NCBI GenBank assembly: GCA_035575515.1
Contig: DATLXU010000128.1
Location: forward strand, 1 to 40,111
DNA length: 40,111 nt
DNA from: DATLXU01 sp035575515
GTDB lineage: Bacteria; Acidobacteriota; Blastocatellia; UBA7656
Reading direction: 5' to 3'
Positions 1 through 7,815 of this stretch are shown piece after piece; the first letter of the stretch is position 1, and the number at the start of each line of letters is the position of its first letter. The position numbers were made by a program, and so were the translations under genes. The notes below the pieces were generated by a model. That model did no database searches. It was not told the origin of the DNA and saw only the letters and a list, made by a program, of their open reading frames with translations.

Positions 1-348
1 CAGGCGGATGAGCGAGAGAATCAGCCGGACTTCATCGCGTGAGAGGATGACGGGGAGCTTCTTTTCGCGAGGCGCTCTGACCAGCTTGAGCGTAGTGAAC
101 TCTTTGTTGAGGGTATGCTCGAAGAAGAACTTGATGCCGCATATTGCGATGGTGGAAGCGGCCCGCGAGTAGTTCTTGACATTCTTGAGAAAGAGGAAGT
201 AGTGTCGGAGTTCTTCGTCAGAGATGAGGTCGGGAGACTTGTGGTAATGCTCAGCGAGTTGACGGACGGCTCGGACGTAGCATACTTGAGTCCGCTGGGA
301 GTATCCTCTGAGTTGAAGAGACTCTGGTCTCTTGCGAAGTTCAGTCAT
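1..348 (-). CDS. Tyrosine recombinase, N-terminal part (cut by window edge)
   Basis: The reverse strand is open from an ATG at 348 to the left edge, giving 116 residues. GGAGG lies 7 bases before the ATG. The protein has the SAM-like core-binding domain of tyrosine recombinases: RGYSQRT and YVRAV near residues 14-27, the KSPDLIS/EELRHYF stretch, then IKFFFEHTL and a basic linker with EKKLPVILSRDEV that normally leads into the catalytic domain. The catalytic R-H-R-Y residues lie beyond the edge. Relatives I recall are phage-type or IS91-associated integrases. IntI integron integrases share the same N-terminal architecture, so the subfamily cannot be settled here. It is divergent from the cassette-like genes to its right, as intI is in integrons. 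Confidence 0.85.
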   Translation of the reverse strand, partial: MTELRKRPESLQLRGYSQRTQVCYVRAVRQLAEHYHKSPDLISDEELRHYFLFLKNVKNYSRAASTIAICGIKFFFEHTLNKEFTTLKLVRAPREKKLPVILSRDEVRLILSLIRL

Positions 349-468
349 GGTTACACCTCCTGAAATGGATTTGAGTTAGGCAAACGAGAGTGTAACCGAT
401 CAGAGTTTCAGATAGAGAACGATCGAGTTATTCAGCGGCGGGCAGCACTCATCTGCGCGCAGCGCTTA

Positions 469-561
469 GTTCAACAAGGGGATAGACCGGAGCGCGCGAA
501 GAGGACTTCTTATGGTTCCACGAGTGCCGTTCGCGCGCCCAGTCATCCCCAACCGTTAGAC
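469..561 (+). other. attC-like recombination hairpin 1
   Basis: GTTCAAC at 469-475 fits the attC inverse-core consensus RYYYAAC, and GTTAGAC at 555-561 fits the core GTTRRRY. Between them the arms pair: GGGGAT (478-483) with ATCCCC (545-550), and GCGCGCGAA (492-500) with TTCGCGCGC (530-538). Unpaired bases lie between the two stems and the loop is 29 nt. Length (93 bp), imperfect pairing and end boxes are all as expected for an integron attC site. This is the best of three such sites in the block. Confidence 0.6.
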
Positions 562-582
562 GGGCTTAACAACACTTTCGAG

Positions 583-610
583 TTGACATAAATTGTTTTG
601 ACTTTATAAT
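583..610 (+). promoter_or_regulatory. Near-consensus sigma70 promoter
   Basis: TTGACA at 583-588, a 16-bp spacer and TATAAT at 605-610 match the housekeeping consensus exactly at both hexamers. The site lies 87 bp upstream of the cysteine-rich secreted protein and just inside the cassette boundary set by GTTAGAC at 555. The gene therefore seems to carry its own promoter. Confidence 0.75.
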
Positions 611-696
611 AAACATCGCTAAAATTCGAGTGGACAGTTGGCTGTAACATTCAACATGCATCATCGCTTAAGCGAATAATTAAGGAGGATCAGCCA

Positions 697-1347
697 ATGA
701 CAAAGAAAGCCATGTTCAAACTCTTGTTAATTACAAGCATGACGGTAGCTTTAGTAGCTATAGCACCGAGTTTCTATGGGTACGACCAAAACAGGCAATT
801 GGGCGATGACAGTAATCGTGTCCGAAGGCAGCATACCAAGCGAGAGTTTGTCGAGATCAAGCTCGATAACCAAGCTACATTCAGGCTATATGTCGGCGAG
901 GAGCCAAAAACACGAGTGCAAGGTATAGTACCGATTCGAAGCGCAGCAACAGAGACTTATCTTCGAATAAAACCGAAAAAAGTAGAGGATACGATTCTAA
1001 TCGAAACATCTGTTGCAATAGGACATATTAGTAGCATTGAGTGGTGCAAGCAGATTGACGAACTGCCAAATTATCCGCTTTCGATTGACGTTCTCAAGCA
1101 AGGCGAATCAAAGCGTTTTGGCCCCACTGATAGTAGTGGATTGCAACCATTCAAGGTCACTATAAGATTTGGTGATGAATCTGTAATTAGCACTCTTGAT
1201 GATTCGATACCAATTGAGGAGCAAGACCCATCAGGAAGGCCTACTGGTCCTCCCCCTGGTTGTTGTAGCTGCGGCACCCTTACTTGTTGCCCTAATCCTG
1301 GCAAATGCATTGGTTGTGGAAACTGCGGTCAATGTTGTCGTAGCTAA
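697..1347 (+). CDS. Secreted protein with ten-cysteine C-terminal tail
   Basis: 216 residues, family not recognised. The ATG at 697 has AAGGAGG 8-10 bases upstream. Residues 1-29 are a signal peptide (KK, then a hydrophobic run ending SFYGY). The middle is a predicted beta-rich segment with one cysteine (C117). After a GPPPG hinge the last 28 residues contain ten cysteines (189, 190, 192, 197, 198, 204, 207, 210, 213, 214) mixed with glycine. The tail could bind metal or be disulfide-linked outside the cytoplasm; neither is shown. The gene is AT-richer than the core genes, has a consensus promoter and lies between two attC-like sites, as expected for a gene cassette. Confidence 0.75.
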   Translation: MTKKAMFKLLLITSMTVALVAIAPSFYGYDQNRQLGDDSNRVRRQHTKREFVEIKLDNQATFRLYVGEEPKTRVQGIVPIRSAATETYLRIKPKKVEDTILIETSVAIGHISSIEWCKQIDELPNYPLSIDVLKQGESKRFGPTDSSGLQPFKVTIRFGDESVISTLDDSIPIEEQDPSGRPTGPPPGCCSCGTLTCCPNPGKCIGCGNCGQCCRS

Positions 1348-1395
1348 TTCAGCGAAGAGGATTGGTTCCTTAAATATCTTTAACTGCTAACGCCC

Positions 1396-1525
1396 GTCTA
1401 ACAATCGCGTCCAGCGGAGTTCGGTTGCCTGCCTTGCAAGCAAAGATTTGAATGAAACCGGGTGCGTGCTGCGCTCTTTGACAATATAATCCTCCTGCCA
1501 AAGCCAGTCGCGATGACCGTTAGCG
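1396..1525 (+). other. attC-like recombination hairpin 2 (weaker)
   Basis: GTCTAAC at 1396-1402 matches the RYYYAAC box and GTTAGCG at 1519-1525 is one base off GTTRRRY. The arms next to them share ATCGCG (1404-1409, and CGCGAT at 1509-1514 on the other arm). CAGCGGAGTTcGG at 1412-1424 recurs as CAGCGGAGTTtGG at 1548-1560, so part of a second degenerate copy may follow. GCCCGTCTAAC here mirrors GTTAGACGGGC at 555. Confidence 0.4.
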
Positions 1526-1694
1526 GATTGGCGCTATGAATGCCCGCAGCGGAGTTTGGTCTCGCAGGTCGGTGTCCGTGTCATTGGTGACAACGCACAA
1601 GCCTTTTCGTGCGCTTGATCCCGTTTCAGAGATTACTTTTTACTTTGTAGGCGGCGCGCTGGCTTTGCATAACTCTTAAGTCGGAGGCTCAACC
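1526..1694 (+). other. Leader region of the IS110 remnant
   Basis: No gene is visible in these 169 bp. IS110-group elements are known to carry a structured noncoding (bridge) RNA region between the left end and the transposase start. This segment has two small stems (GTCA/TGAC near 1578-1592 and CGCAC/GTGCG near 1594-1613) but I cannot establish a bridge-RNA fold. Confidence 0.25.
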
Positions 1695-2111
1695 ATGAAA
1701 GCCAAGCGTCTCTTTGCTCGCAAGCATAAATCACATTCAGGCCGGGTCATCAAAGTCGCTCGCAAAGAGACAGACCTCACCCGCATCAACGAGCACGCCT
1801 CGGGCATTGACATCGGCTCTGAGAGCCACTTCGTTGCCGTGCCACCTGATTCTTGCGCTGACCCGGTTCGCCAGTTCGGTGTTTTCACCAAAGACCTCTA
1901 TCAGATTGCCGATGGGCTTCAAAGGAGTGCGGCGGCAGTGACAGCAACAGGGCACAAGCTAGCGCGGATATACTACCGGCTGGTCAAGCATGGAGAAGAG
2001 TATGTAGAGGTAGGAGCGCGAGCATATGAAGAGAAGCATCGCGAGCGAGTGGTGAGTAATCTACGGAAGCGAGCGCGGGGTTTAGGCTATGAGTTGGTAG
2101 CCGCAGCGTAG
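1695..2111 (+). pseudogene. IS110-family transposase, internally deleted
   Basis: The ORF is 138 residues where the family is about 300-450. Residues 30-75 match the start of IS110 transposases (GIDIGSESHFVAVP with the first catalytic Asp at D39, then PVRQFGVFT and DLYQIADGL). From about residue 80 the sequence jumps to the family's C-terminus (TATGHKLARIYYRLVKHG, EYVEVGA, then RERVVSNLRKRA). The rest of the DEDD domain and most of the serine-containing domain are gone, yet the frame is kept. GGAGG precedes the ATG. It cannot transpose by itself. IS110/IS1111 elements are known to target attC sites, and this one sits between two attC-like hairpins. Confidence 0.85.
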
Positions 2112-2193
2112 TTGGGAGTTGAGGTCGAGCAAGCGAAGAATGTGATGAAGAATAGTAATCACACTTGCGGTAAAAGTGTGTTTTCTTTGGCAG

Positions 2194-2287
2194 ATTCAAC
2201 GTTGTGGTTTCTTCAGAGGCCGTGAAGCGCGTTTTTCATCATTCATCGAAGCTCCTCACGCGGCCCCGCTGAACGCGGGCGTTAGAC
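2194..2287 (+). other. attC-like recombination hairpin 3
   Basis: ATTCAAC at 2194-2200 (RYYYAAC) and GTTAGAC at 2281-2287 (GTTRRRY) bound a 94-bp segment. The arm after the left box reads TTCAG, GGCCG, TGA, AGC in order. The reverse complement of the right arm reads TTCAG, GGCCG, GTGA, AGC with a few extra bases, so the two arms pair with bulges. Size and layout match hairpin 1. No gene lies between the IS110 remnant and this site. Confidence 0.5.
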
Positions 2288-2370
2288 AGCCTCACGACCA
2301 CGCTTAATCTTGCTGCGGGACTACCAAATGATTGATATACCTGGCAAAGAAGTACGAGAGGAGTTACTCA

Positions 2371-3717
2371 ATGCGATTTAATTCTGTCCGCCTTGCTATT
2401 TTGACCATGCTCTTTATTCCTTTAATTGTAGTACCGCGGGATATTGTCACAGATACGAACTCCATGGTCTTGAAAAACACAAACTATAGTCTTGGCGACA
2501 GCCAGACAGCAGGGCAGAACAAGGCTAACAACGGCGGCGTGGAATCAACTAAACCTCACTTACAATCACTTTCACCCTATGACATTGCCTCATTCATAGC
2601 AGACAATCCTGATGCTGATTTAAGAACCATTTGGGATCAATTAGGTATTAAGAGCTTAAACTTCGGGCCCGGCAGCATCAGTAGTGGAGAGGAGGGACAA
2701 ATTGATAGGTTTCTGATTAAGTGTAATGGCTGTGATGTGGAAACATACGCTTACGATCTTGACGCTGAGCCAGGAAGAGAAGTCCTACTCAAAGTATCAG
2801 ACCTCTTGGCAGAATCGTGCCGATACCTTCTCTTCAAACGATTAAAGAATCCCGGTAGTAAACAAGACTGGAAATTACTGGGGCACATCGATCACGGTTT
2901 CGGCAGGTATAGGATGCCTGAACACTTCACTGTTTTTTGCGGCGGAAAGAGTTTGCTGACTGTTAACGTGCAGGAAGGGTCCGGGTCGGGGTTCGCACTC
3001 TACTACAACAGATTGTTTCAGGTTGATAGCGCGGGCGTAAAAGAAGTACTGCGATTTCCTGCCGAAGGCCACTTGTCAACGTGCTGCTATTATCCGGCTA
3101 GGGAATTCACAGCTCGTGTAGTCAAATGCGAGAGCAACAATAGTACAACTACTGTCGAACTTGAGTTCTCGGTCTCTTATTCTTCACATACCGAATCCGA
3201 TGACGTACAGCTATGGAAGAAGAGACAGAAAGCTATTTACTTTGCCTGGACCAATGATCTGTCTTTGTGCGACCAGGCCGTGGATGTCCGTGTCAACTAT
3301 CTGCTTTACGAGCGGCGAGACGGGCAAGGACAGGTGCAGCGCTGGACTTGGATTACCAACTTGCCGCTGCGACGCAACAACGTCGAGCGGGTGATGAGAG
3401 CCGGAGGCGCGCGCTGGAAGATCGAAAACGAGACCTTCAATACGCTGAAGAATCAAGGCTATCATTTCGAACACAACTACGGGCATGGCTACCTGAACCT
3501 GGCGACGGTCTTGGCTTTGTTGATGCTGCTTGCGTTCACGGTCGATCAAATCCAGCAGCATTGCTGGGAGTTGTTTCGCCCGCGTCCGCGCTGGCTTACG
3601 GACCAAGGCCAAGGGGGTGGGAAAGCCTGCGCCGCTTTGTTCAAAGTCCTGGTCTTTCGCACGATGGCGGCCTTATGCCGTCACATGGCTTATCAATACG
3701 ACATTCAACTCAAATGA
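2371..3717 (+). CDS. Secreted protein fused in frame to DDE transposase C-terminus
   Basis: The ORF is open from 2332, but the ATG at 2371 has GAGAGGAG 7 bases upstream and begins a signal peptide (MRFNSVRLAILTMLF), giving 448 residues. Residues 1 to about 300 are an unrecognised, AT-rich secreted domain with several cysteines (CNGC, TCCYYP). From about residue 304 (VRVNYLLYERR) the sequence becomes the C-terminal third of an IS4-like DDE transposase: WTWITNLPLRR, then RWKIENETFNTLKNQGYH with the catalytic Glu at about 352, then HGYLNLATVLALLML. Base composition changes at the same point. This is most likely an insertion or deletion that replaced the end of the secreted protein. Whether the fusion is expressed is unknown. 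Confidence 0.8.
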   Translation: MRFNSVRLAILTMLFIPLIVVPRDIVTDTNSMVLKNTNYSLGDSQTAGQNKANNGGVESTKPHLQSLSPYDIASFIADNPDADLRTIWDQLGIKSLNFGPGSISSGEEGQIDRFLIKCNGCDVETYAYDLDAEPGREVLLKVSDLLAESCRYLLFKRLKNPGSKQDWKLLGHIDHGFGRYRMPEHFTVFCGGKSLLTVNVQEGSGSGFALYYNRLFQVDSAGVKEVLRFPAEGHLSTCCYYPAREFTARVVKCESNNSTTTVELEFSVSYSSHTESDDVQLWKKRQKAIYFAWTNDLSLCDQAVDVRVNYLLYERRDGQGQVQRWTWITNLPLRRNNVERVMRAGGARWKIENETFNTLKNQGYHFEHNYGHGYLNLATVLALLMLLAFTVDQIQQHCWELFRPRPRWLTDQGQGGGKACAALFKVLVFRTMAALCRHMAYQYDIQLK

Positions 3718-3903
3718 TTTCTAAACCGAGAATTGCTGCCTTGAATTATTCTCCGTGATTCTTCGTGCCAGCCGTGTTTCGGTGGTTAGTTCGCACTCTT
3801 ACTATGAGCCGCTTTGATTGCATCGCGATAGTTCATCTGGTATCTTCGAGCCATCGCGTTTGCTTGTTGTTTACGCAAGACCTTTCCAATCCGGGAGTGA
3901 TCC
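3718..3903. other. Intergenic gap at the accessory/core boundary
   Basis: I see no gene, clear promoter or terminator in this gap. It separates the transposase-derived end of the accessory block from the GC-rich chromosomal genes. Confidence 0.5.
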
Positions 3904-4485
3904 ATGAATAAAGAAGAACTTTCACGCCGACTTTTTCTGGTCAAATCACTGGCAGGCATAAGCGGCGCGTGGCTTGCGCTGAATATGAACGAAATAATTG
4001 CCGCAGGCCAGCACGCTCATCACGCGGCTCAGGCTACTGCGCCAGTGAAGTTTGAGTACTTCACCCCGGAGCAGGCCGCCGAAGTCGAAGCCATCGCCGC
4101 GCAGATAATTCCTACAGACGACACGCCCGGCGCGCGCGAGGCTCGCGTTGTCTATTTCATTGACCGCGCGCTTGCAACTTTCGATAAAGACAAGCAGCCC
4201 GTTTACGTGAAAGGACTCGCGGACATCAAGCGCCGCGCGAAAAGAGTGTCGCGCAAGGCGACGAAGTTTTCCGAATTAACTTCAGACCGTCAGATTAAGC
4301 TTCTCAAGCAGATTGAAAAGAGCGCGTTCTTTGACCTGGTTCGCGCGCACACGATCACGGGGATGTTCGCCAATCCCGAATACGGCGGGAACTACGAGAA
4401 GGCGGGATGGAAGCTGATAGGGTTCACGGACGATTTCTACTATGAGCCGCCATTCGGCCATTACGACCGCGACTACAAAGGTTGA
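3904..4485 (+). CDS. Gluconate 2-dehydrogenase subunit 3-family protein (Tat-exported)
   Basis: 193 residues. The N-terminus has a twin-arginine signal (SRRLFLVKS, then a hydrophobic GISGAWLAL run), pointing to folded export. The rest fits the gluconate 2-dehydrogenase gamma-subunit family: FTPEQAAEVEAIAAQIIPTD near residue 55, then the TDDTPGAREA stretch and a C-terminal NPEYGGNYEKAGWKLIGF. In this family the small subunit partners a GMC-type flavoprotein and carries it through the Tat pathway. That flavoprotein follows immediately, 17 bases after the stop. No cytochrome c subunit is adjacent, so the electron acceptor is not evident. The substrate is unknown. Confidence 0.88.
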   Translation: MNKEELSRRLFLVKSLAGISGAWLALNMNEIIAAGQHAHHAAQATAPVKFEYFTPEQAAEVEAIAAQIIPTDDTPGAREARVVYFIDRALATFDKDKQPVYVKGLADIKRRAKRVSRKATKFSELTSDRQIKLLKQIEKSAFFDLVRAHTITGMFANPEYGGNYEKAGWKLIGFTDDFYYEPPFGHYDRDYKG

Positions 4486-4502
4486 GCGGCGGAGGTTTGG
4501 CC

Positions 4503-6164
4503 ATGCGCCAGCAGCGGAAATATGATTTGAACAGCGAAGTTGATTTCGTCGTCGTCGGGTCGGGCGCGGCGGGCGGCGTCATCGCAAAAGAGCTGGCCGA
4601 AGCCGGTTTCAATATTGTCGTGCTTGAGCAGGGACCCTACCTGAAAGAGAAAGACTTCACGCACGACGAGTTGAAATATATGTTCCAGTCGGCGCTCACG
4701 AACGATTGGAAGCGCCAGCCGAATACTTTTCGCAAGACTCCGAAGGATAAAACCATCGTCAGGCCATCCATCATCTACGGCAAGCAGGTCGGCGGAGGCA
4801 CACCACACTTCACGGCGAACTACTGGCGATTTCATGAAATTGATTTCATCGAGCGAAGCAAGCTCGGCCCTATCGCGGGAACAGGCTTTGATAATTGGCC
4901 AATCACATACGCGGAGCTTGAGCCGTACTACACAAAGGCAGAATGGGATTTAGGAATATCGGGCCAGTCCGGTGCCAGTCCGTTTGATCCGCCGCGCTCG
5001 AAGGACTACCCGCTGCCGCCGCTTCCCGTGAAATCGTCAGGTGTGCTGCTTGAGCGAGCGGCGCGCAAGCTAGGATGGCATCCGTTCCCTGCGCCGATGG
5101 CGATTATCTCGAAACCTTATCGCGGGCGGTCGGCTTGCGCGCACTGCGGCTTCTGCGAATTCTTCGGCTGCGAGATGAAAGCAAAATCCTCAACGCTTGC
5201 GACCGTCATCCCCATAGCCGAAGCGACTGGTAGGTGCGAGATTCGCCCGCTCAGTTACGTGCGAAAGATCGAAGTTGACAAGCGCGGGCACGTCACGGGC
5301 GTTATTTATTTCGACGTGAACAAGCGCGAGAATATTCAACGAGCGAAAGCCGTAGTCTTGTGCTGCAACGGGGCGGAGACCGCGCGGTTGCTTCTGATGT
5401 CGAAGTCGAATCTATTTCCCGAAGGGCTGGCGAATTCGAGCGGATTGGTTGGCAAGTACCTGATGTTCAACGGATTCTCCGGCGTGAACGCGCTGTTCGA
5501 GCATGAGTTGAACGAATTCAAGAGCGTCGTTGTGACGCGAGTGATTCACGATTTTTACGAGGCGGACCCGAAGCGCGGCTTTTATGGAGGCGGGGGACTG
5601 GACGCCAGATTTGACTTCACGCCGATAATCTTCGCGCTTAGCGGACTCGCGCCCGACACGCCGCGATGGGGCGCGCAGTATAAAGCCGCGCTTCGTCACG
5701 ACTTCACTCGCACGATGATGATTGTGGGGCACACGACTTCGCTGCCGCTTGAGCGAAACAGCATCTCGCTTGACGACAAAGTGAAAGACGAATGGGGATT
5801 GCCCGCGCTGCGCGTGACTTACAAGGACCACGCGGACGATTTGAAGACCATGAAATTCTTTATGGAGCGCGGCATGGAGTTGGCTGACGCGGCAGGCGCG
5901 GTTAAGAAGTGGGCGTTTCCCGTTGAAGATCAATCATTCGGCTTTCACCTGCTCGGCACTTGCAGGATGGGCAACGACCCGAAGCGGTCAGTCGTGAACA
6001 AGTATCATCGGGCGCACGACGTGCCGAATCTTTTTATATGCGACGGGTCCAGTTTCGTTACGAGCGGGCGCGGCCAGCCCACCTGCACAATTCAGGCGCT
6101 TGCGTATCGCGCGGCTGACCACATCGCGCGAATGGCCAAAAGCGGCGAGATTAAAACGAGCTAA
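4503..6164 (+). CDS. GMC-family FAD oxidoreductase (gluconate dehydrogenase-like large subunit)
   Basis: The ATG at 4503 with GGAGG 7 bases upstream is preferred over a TTG at 4482 that overlaps the preceding stop; 553 residues. A Rossmann FAD site lies near residues 16-44 (VVVGSGAAGGVIAKEL, then E-Q-G). GGGTPHFTANYWRFH is the second GMC signature. A cysteine cluster near residues 214-226 (CAHCGFCEFFGC) is usual in gluconate dehydrogenase-like members. The C-terminal GMC domain has the active-site region around H482 (HLLGTCRMG) and GRGQPTCTIQALAYR. It has no signal of its own, so export with the Tat subunit upstream is likely. It should oxidise a sugar or alcohol; the substrate cannot be read from sequence. 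Confidence 0.92.
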   Translation: MRQQRKYDLNSEVDFVVVGSGAAGGVIAKELAEAGFNIVVLEQGPYLKEKDFTHDELKYMFQSALTNDWKRQPNTFRKTPKDKTIVRPSIIYGKQVGGGTPHFTANYWRFHEIDFIERSKLGPIAGTGFDNWPITYAELEPYYTKAEWDLGISGQSGASPFDPPRSKDYPLPPLPVKSSGVLLERAARKLGWHPFPAPMAIISKPYRGRSACAHCGFCEFFGCEMKAKSSTLATVIPIAEATGRCEIRPLSYVRKIEVDKRGHVTGVIYFDVNKRENIQRAKAVVLCCNGAETARLLLMSKSNLFPEGLANSSGLVGKYLMFNGFSGVNALFEHELNEFKSVVVTRVIHDFYEADPKRGFYGGGGLDARFDFTPIIFALSGLAPDTPRWGAQYKAALRHDFTRTMMIVGHTTSLPLERNSISLDDKVKDEWGLPALRVTYKDHADDLKTMKFFMERGMELADAAGAVKKWAFPVEDQSFGFHLLGTCRMGNDPKRSVVNKYHRAHDVPNLFICDGSSFVTSGRGQPTCTIQALAYRAADHIARMAKSGEIKTS

Positions 6165-6208
6165 AAGTTTTTATTGTTCGTCAAGGCATTTGGTAGAATA
6201 ACGAAGAA

Positions 6209-7177
6209 ATGAGTGCCAACTATGAAACGGAATACTTGTGGCGTTATGAAATCGCCGACGCTTTTAGTCCCTCCGCTGATATAGTCATCGCGCCGGGTGA
6301 TTGTCTGGACTCTTTGTGTACGCTGCCTGATAATTTCGTAAAGCTCATCATCACTTCGCCTCCATATAATCTTGGAAAAGTTTACGAGAAGGCTACAGAC
6401 CTAAGAGATTATCTCAAAGCTCTTAACCCTATAGTAGATGAACTTGTAAGAGTGTTGTCGCCAGAAGGTTCTGTTTGTTGGCGGGTTGGAAATTATGTTG
6501 AAAACGGCGAAGTCTTTCCGCTGGACATTTTTTATTATCCATTTTTTAAGTCGCACGGCTTGAAATTAAGGAATCGCATTATCTGGCGCTTTGAGCACGG
6601 GCTTCATGCTTCAAAGCGGTTCTCTGGACGATACGAAGTTCTTCTGTGGTTTACAAAAAGCGATGTTTACACATTCAATCTTGATTCCGTGCGCGTGCCG
6701 TCGAAGTATCCGGGCAAGACTCATTTCAAAGGCGAAAAGCGCGGTCAACCCTCCGGTAATCCTCTGGGGAAGAACCCTTCGGATATTTGGCGCATTGTGG
6801 CGCAAGATTGGGAAACCGCGCTATGGGACATTCCAAACGTCAAAGCAAACCACCCGGAAAAGACAATCCACCCTTGCCAGTTTCCAATCGAATTGGTCGA
6901 AAGGTGCGTGTTGGCTCTGACCAATGAGGGAGACTGGGTGCTTGATCCGTTCTCTGGCGTAGGCTCTGCACTCCTGGCTGCACTACGCCATAAACGCCAT
7001 GCGTTCGGTTGTGAGAAAGAAGATGAGTATATCGAGATAGCCAAAAAACGGGTCGCCGATCTTTTCTCTGGCGCTCTTCGTTATCGCCCTTTTGGCAAAC
7101 CGGTTTACCAGCCCACAGGTAAAGAGAAGGTTAGCCAGATACCGATTGAATGGTTGAGCAGAGAGACAAAAGCGTGA
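6209..7177 (+). CDS. Type II DNA methyltransferase, beta class (probably N4-cytosine)
   Basis: 322 residues. Catalytic motif IV, TSPPY, is near residues 49-53. The AdoMet-binding motif I, DPFSGVGSALLAA, is near 245-257. This IV-before-I order defines beta-class methylases. TSPPY is typical of N4-cytosine enzymes, although some N6-adenine enzymes share it. The stop overlaps the next start as GTGA, coupling it to a BglII/BstYI-type nuclease; M.BglII is an N4-cytosine enzyme as I recall, so a target with a GATC core is the reasonable guess. The gene is AT-richer than its GC-rich neighbours, consistent with transfer. It appears intact. Confidence 0.88.
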   Translation: MSANYETEYLWRYEIADAFSPSADIVIAPGDCLDSLCTLPDNFVKLIITSPPYNLGKVYEKATDLRDYLKALNPIVDELVRVLSPEGSVCWRVGNYVENGEVFPLDIFYYPFFKSHGLKLRNRIIWRFEHGLHASKRFSGRYEVLLWFTKSDVYTFNLDSVRVPSKYPGKTHFKGEKRGQPSGNPLGKNPSDIWRIVAQDWETALWDIPNVKANHPEKTIHPCQFPIELVERCVLALTNEGDWVLDPFSGVGSALLAALRHKRHAFGCEKEDEYIEIAKKRVADLFSGALRYRPFGKPVYQPTGKEKVSQIPIEWLSRETKA

Positions 7178-7736
7178 AAATAGTCGGAGTGTATTCCTTC
7201 AAAAACGGCAAGAAAGAAGTCACAAAACGCCATCCAACTCTGCTGACAGAAGTAAACGCTGTTATCAAATCTGTTGATGCCTCTGCCCACAAAGTAAAGG
7301 TCAGTAAAGAAAAAACCATGCCGGGGCGGATGCTTTACAGCCCTCCTTCCATCAACAAAGCTTTCAAGCGTGAGTTCAGCGCCAGAGGATGGGGTTCAAT
7401 ACGAGTCTCCTGTGATTACCCAACAACTTTTTATGTCAGAAAATACAAAATTAGATCGAAGAATAAAGGCGCTTTCCGCGAGATGGATTTTGTAAAGGAG
7501 AAGTTGGGAATCGAAGTTCAATTCGGCAAGTATGCATTTATAACGTCTGCGCGAAGATGACTATTTTCAGAAATCTGGGATTCATTGATTGCGGAATTGA
7601 AATTGTGCCGGTCAAAGCATTCGCGGATGAGATGTCCACAGGTGTTTCGTACTTCGAGCAGTTCGTCTGGGACCTGGAGAGTCGAGGAGTCGCAGATATA
7701 GATGTTCCCGTGCTGATTCTTGGAATTGATGTCTAA
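7174..7736 (+). pseudogene. BglII/BstYI-family restriction endonuclease, frameshifted
   Basis: The GTG at 7174 overlaps the methylase stop (GTGA) and GAGAGA lies upstream; an ATG at 7150 is the alternative. The first frame ends at 7560 after about 128 residues. It contains D105-x8-E114-V-Q116, the same spacing as the D84/E93/Q95 active site of BglII. Directly after FGKYAF the frame is lost. The -1 frame continues as NVCAKMTIFRNLGFIDCGIE, EMSTGVSYFEQFV and so on to a TAA at 7734-7736, which matches the family's C-terminal half. About 7 bases seem to be missing near 7540. An ATG at 7557 could start the second half separately. The split protein is probably inactive. Confidence 0.82.
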
Positions 7737-7780
7737 GCCCGCCTTTACGATCAGGCCACTTGCGGCCAATAATCGCCAAA

Positions 7781-7808
7781 TTGACACCCACAGGTGCGCG
7801 TGTTAGTT
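7781..7808 (+). promoter_or_regulatory. Possible promoter for a leaderless acyltransferase mRNA
   Basis: TTGACA at 7781-7786, 16 bp, then TTAGTT at 7803-7808 (a weak -10). A start site 7-8 bases downstream would fall at or next to the GTG at 7816, which has no ribosome binding site. This suggests leaderless translation but is not proven. Confidence 0.3.
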
Positions 7809-7815
7809 TCATCGC

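Noticed and set aside
1..348. Calling the recombinase IntI
   Set aside because: Only the N-terminal domain is visible; it also resembles IS91-associated and phage-type integrases. The IntI-specific patch lies outside the window.
1478..1490. TTGACA and TATAAT next to each other before the IS110 remnant
   Set aside because: Only one base separates the hexamers, so they cannot act together as a promoter. The site also lies inside the weak attC-like element.
3267..3758. 163-residue plus-strand frame overlapping the chimera
   Set aside because: It lies in another frame over the transposase C-terminus, which has recognisable sequence in the main frame.
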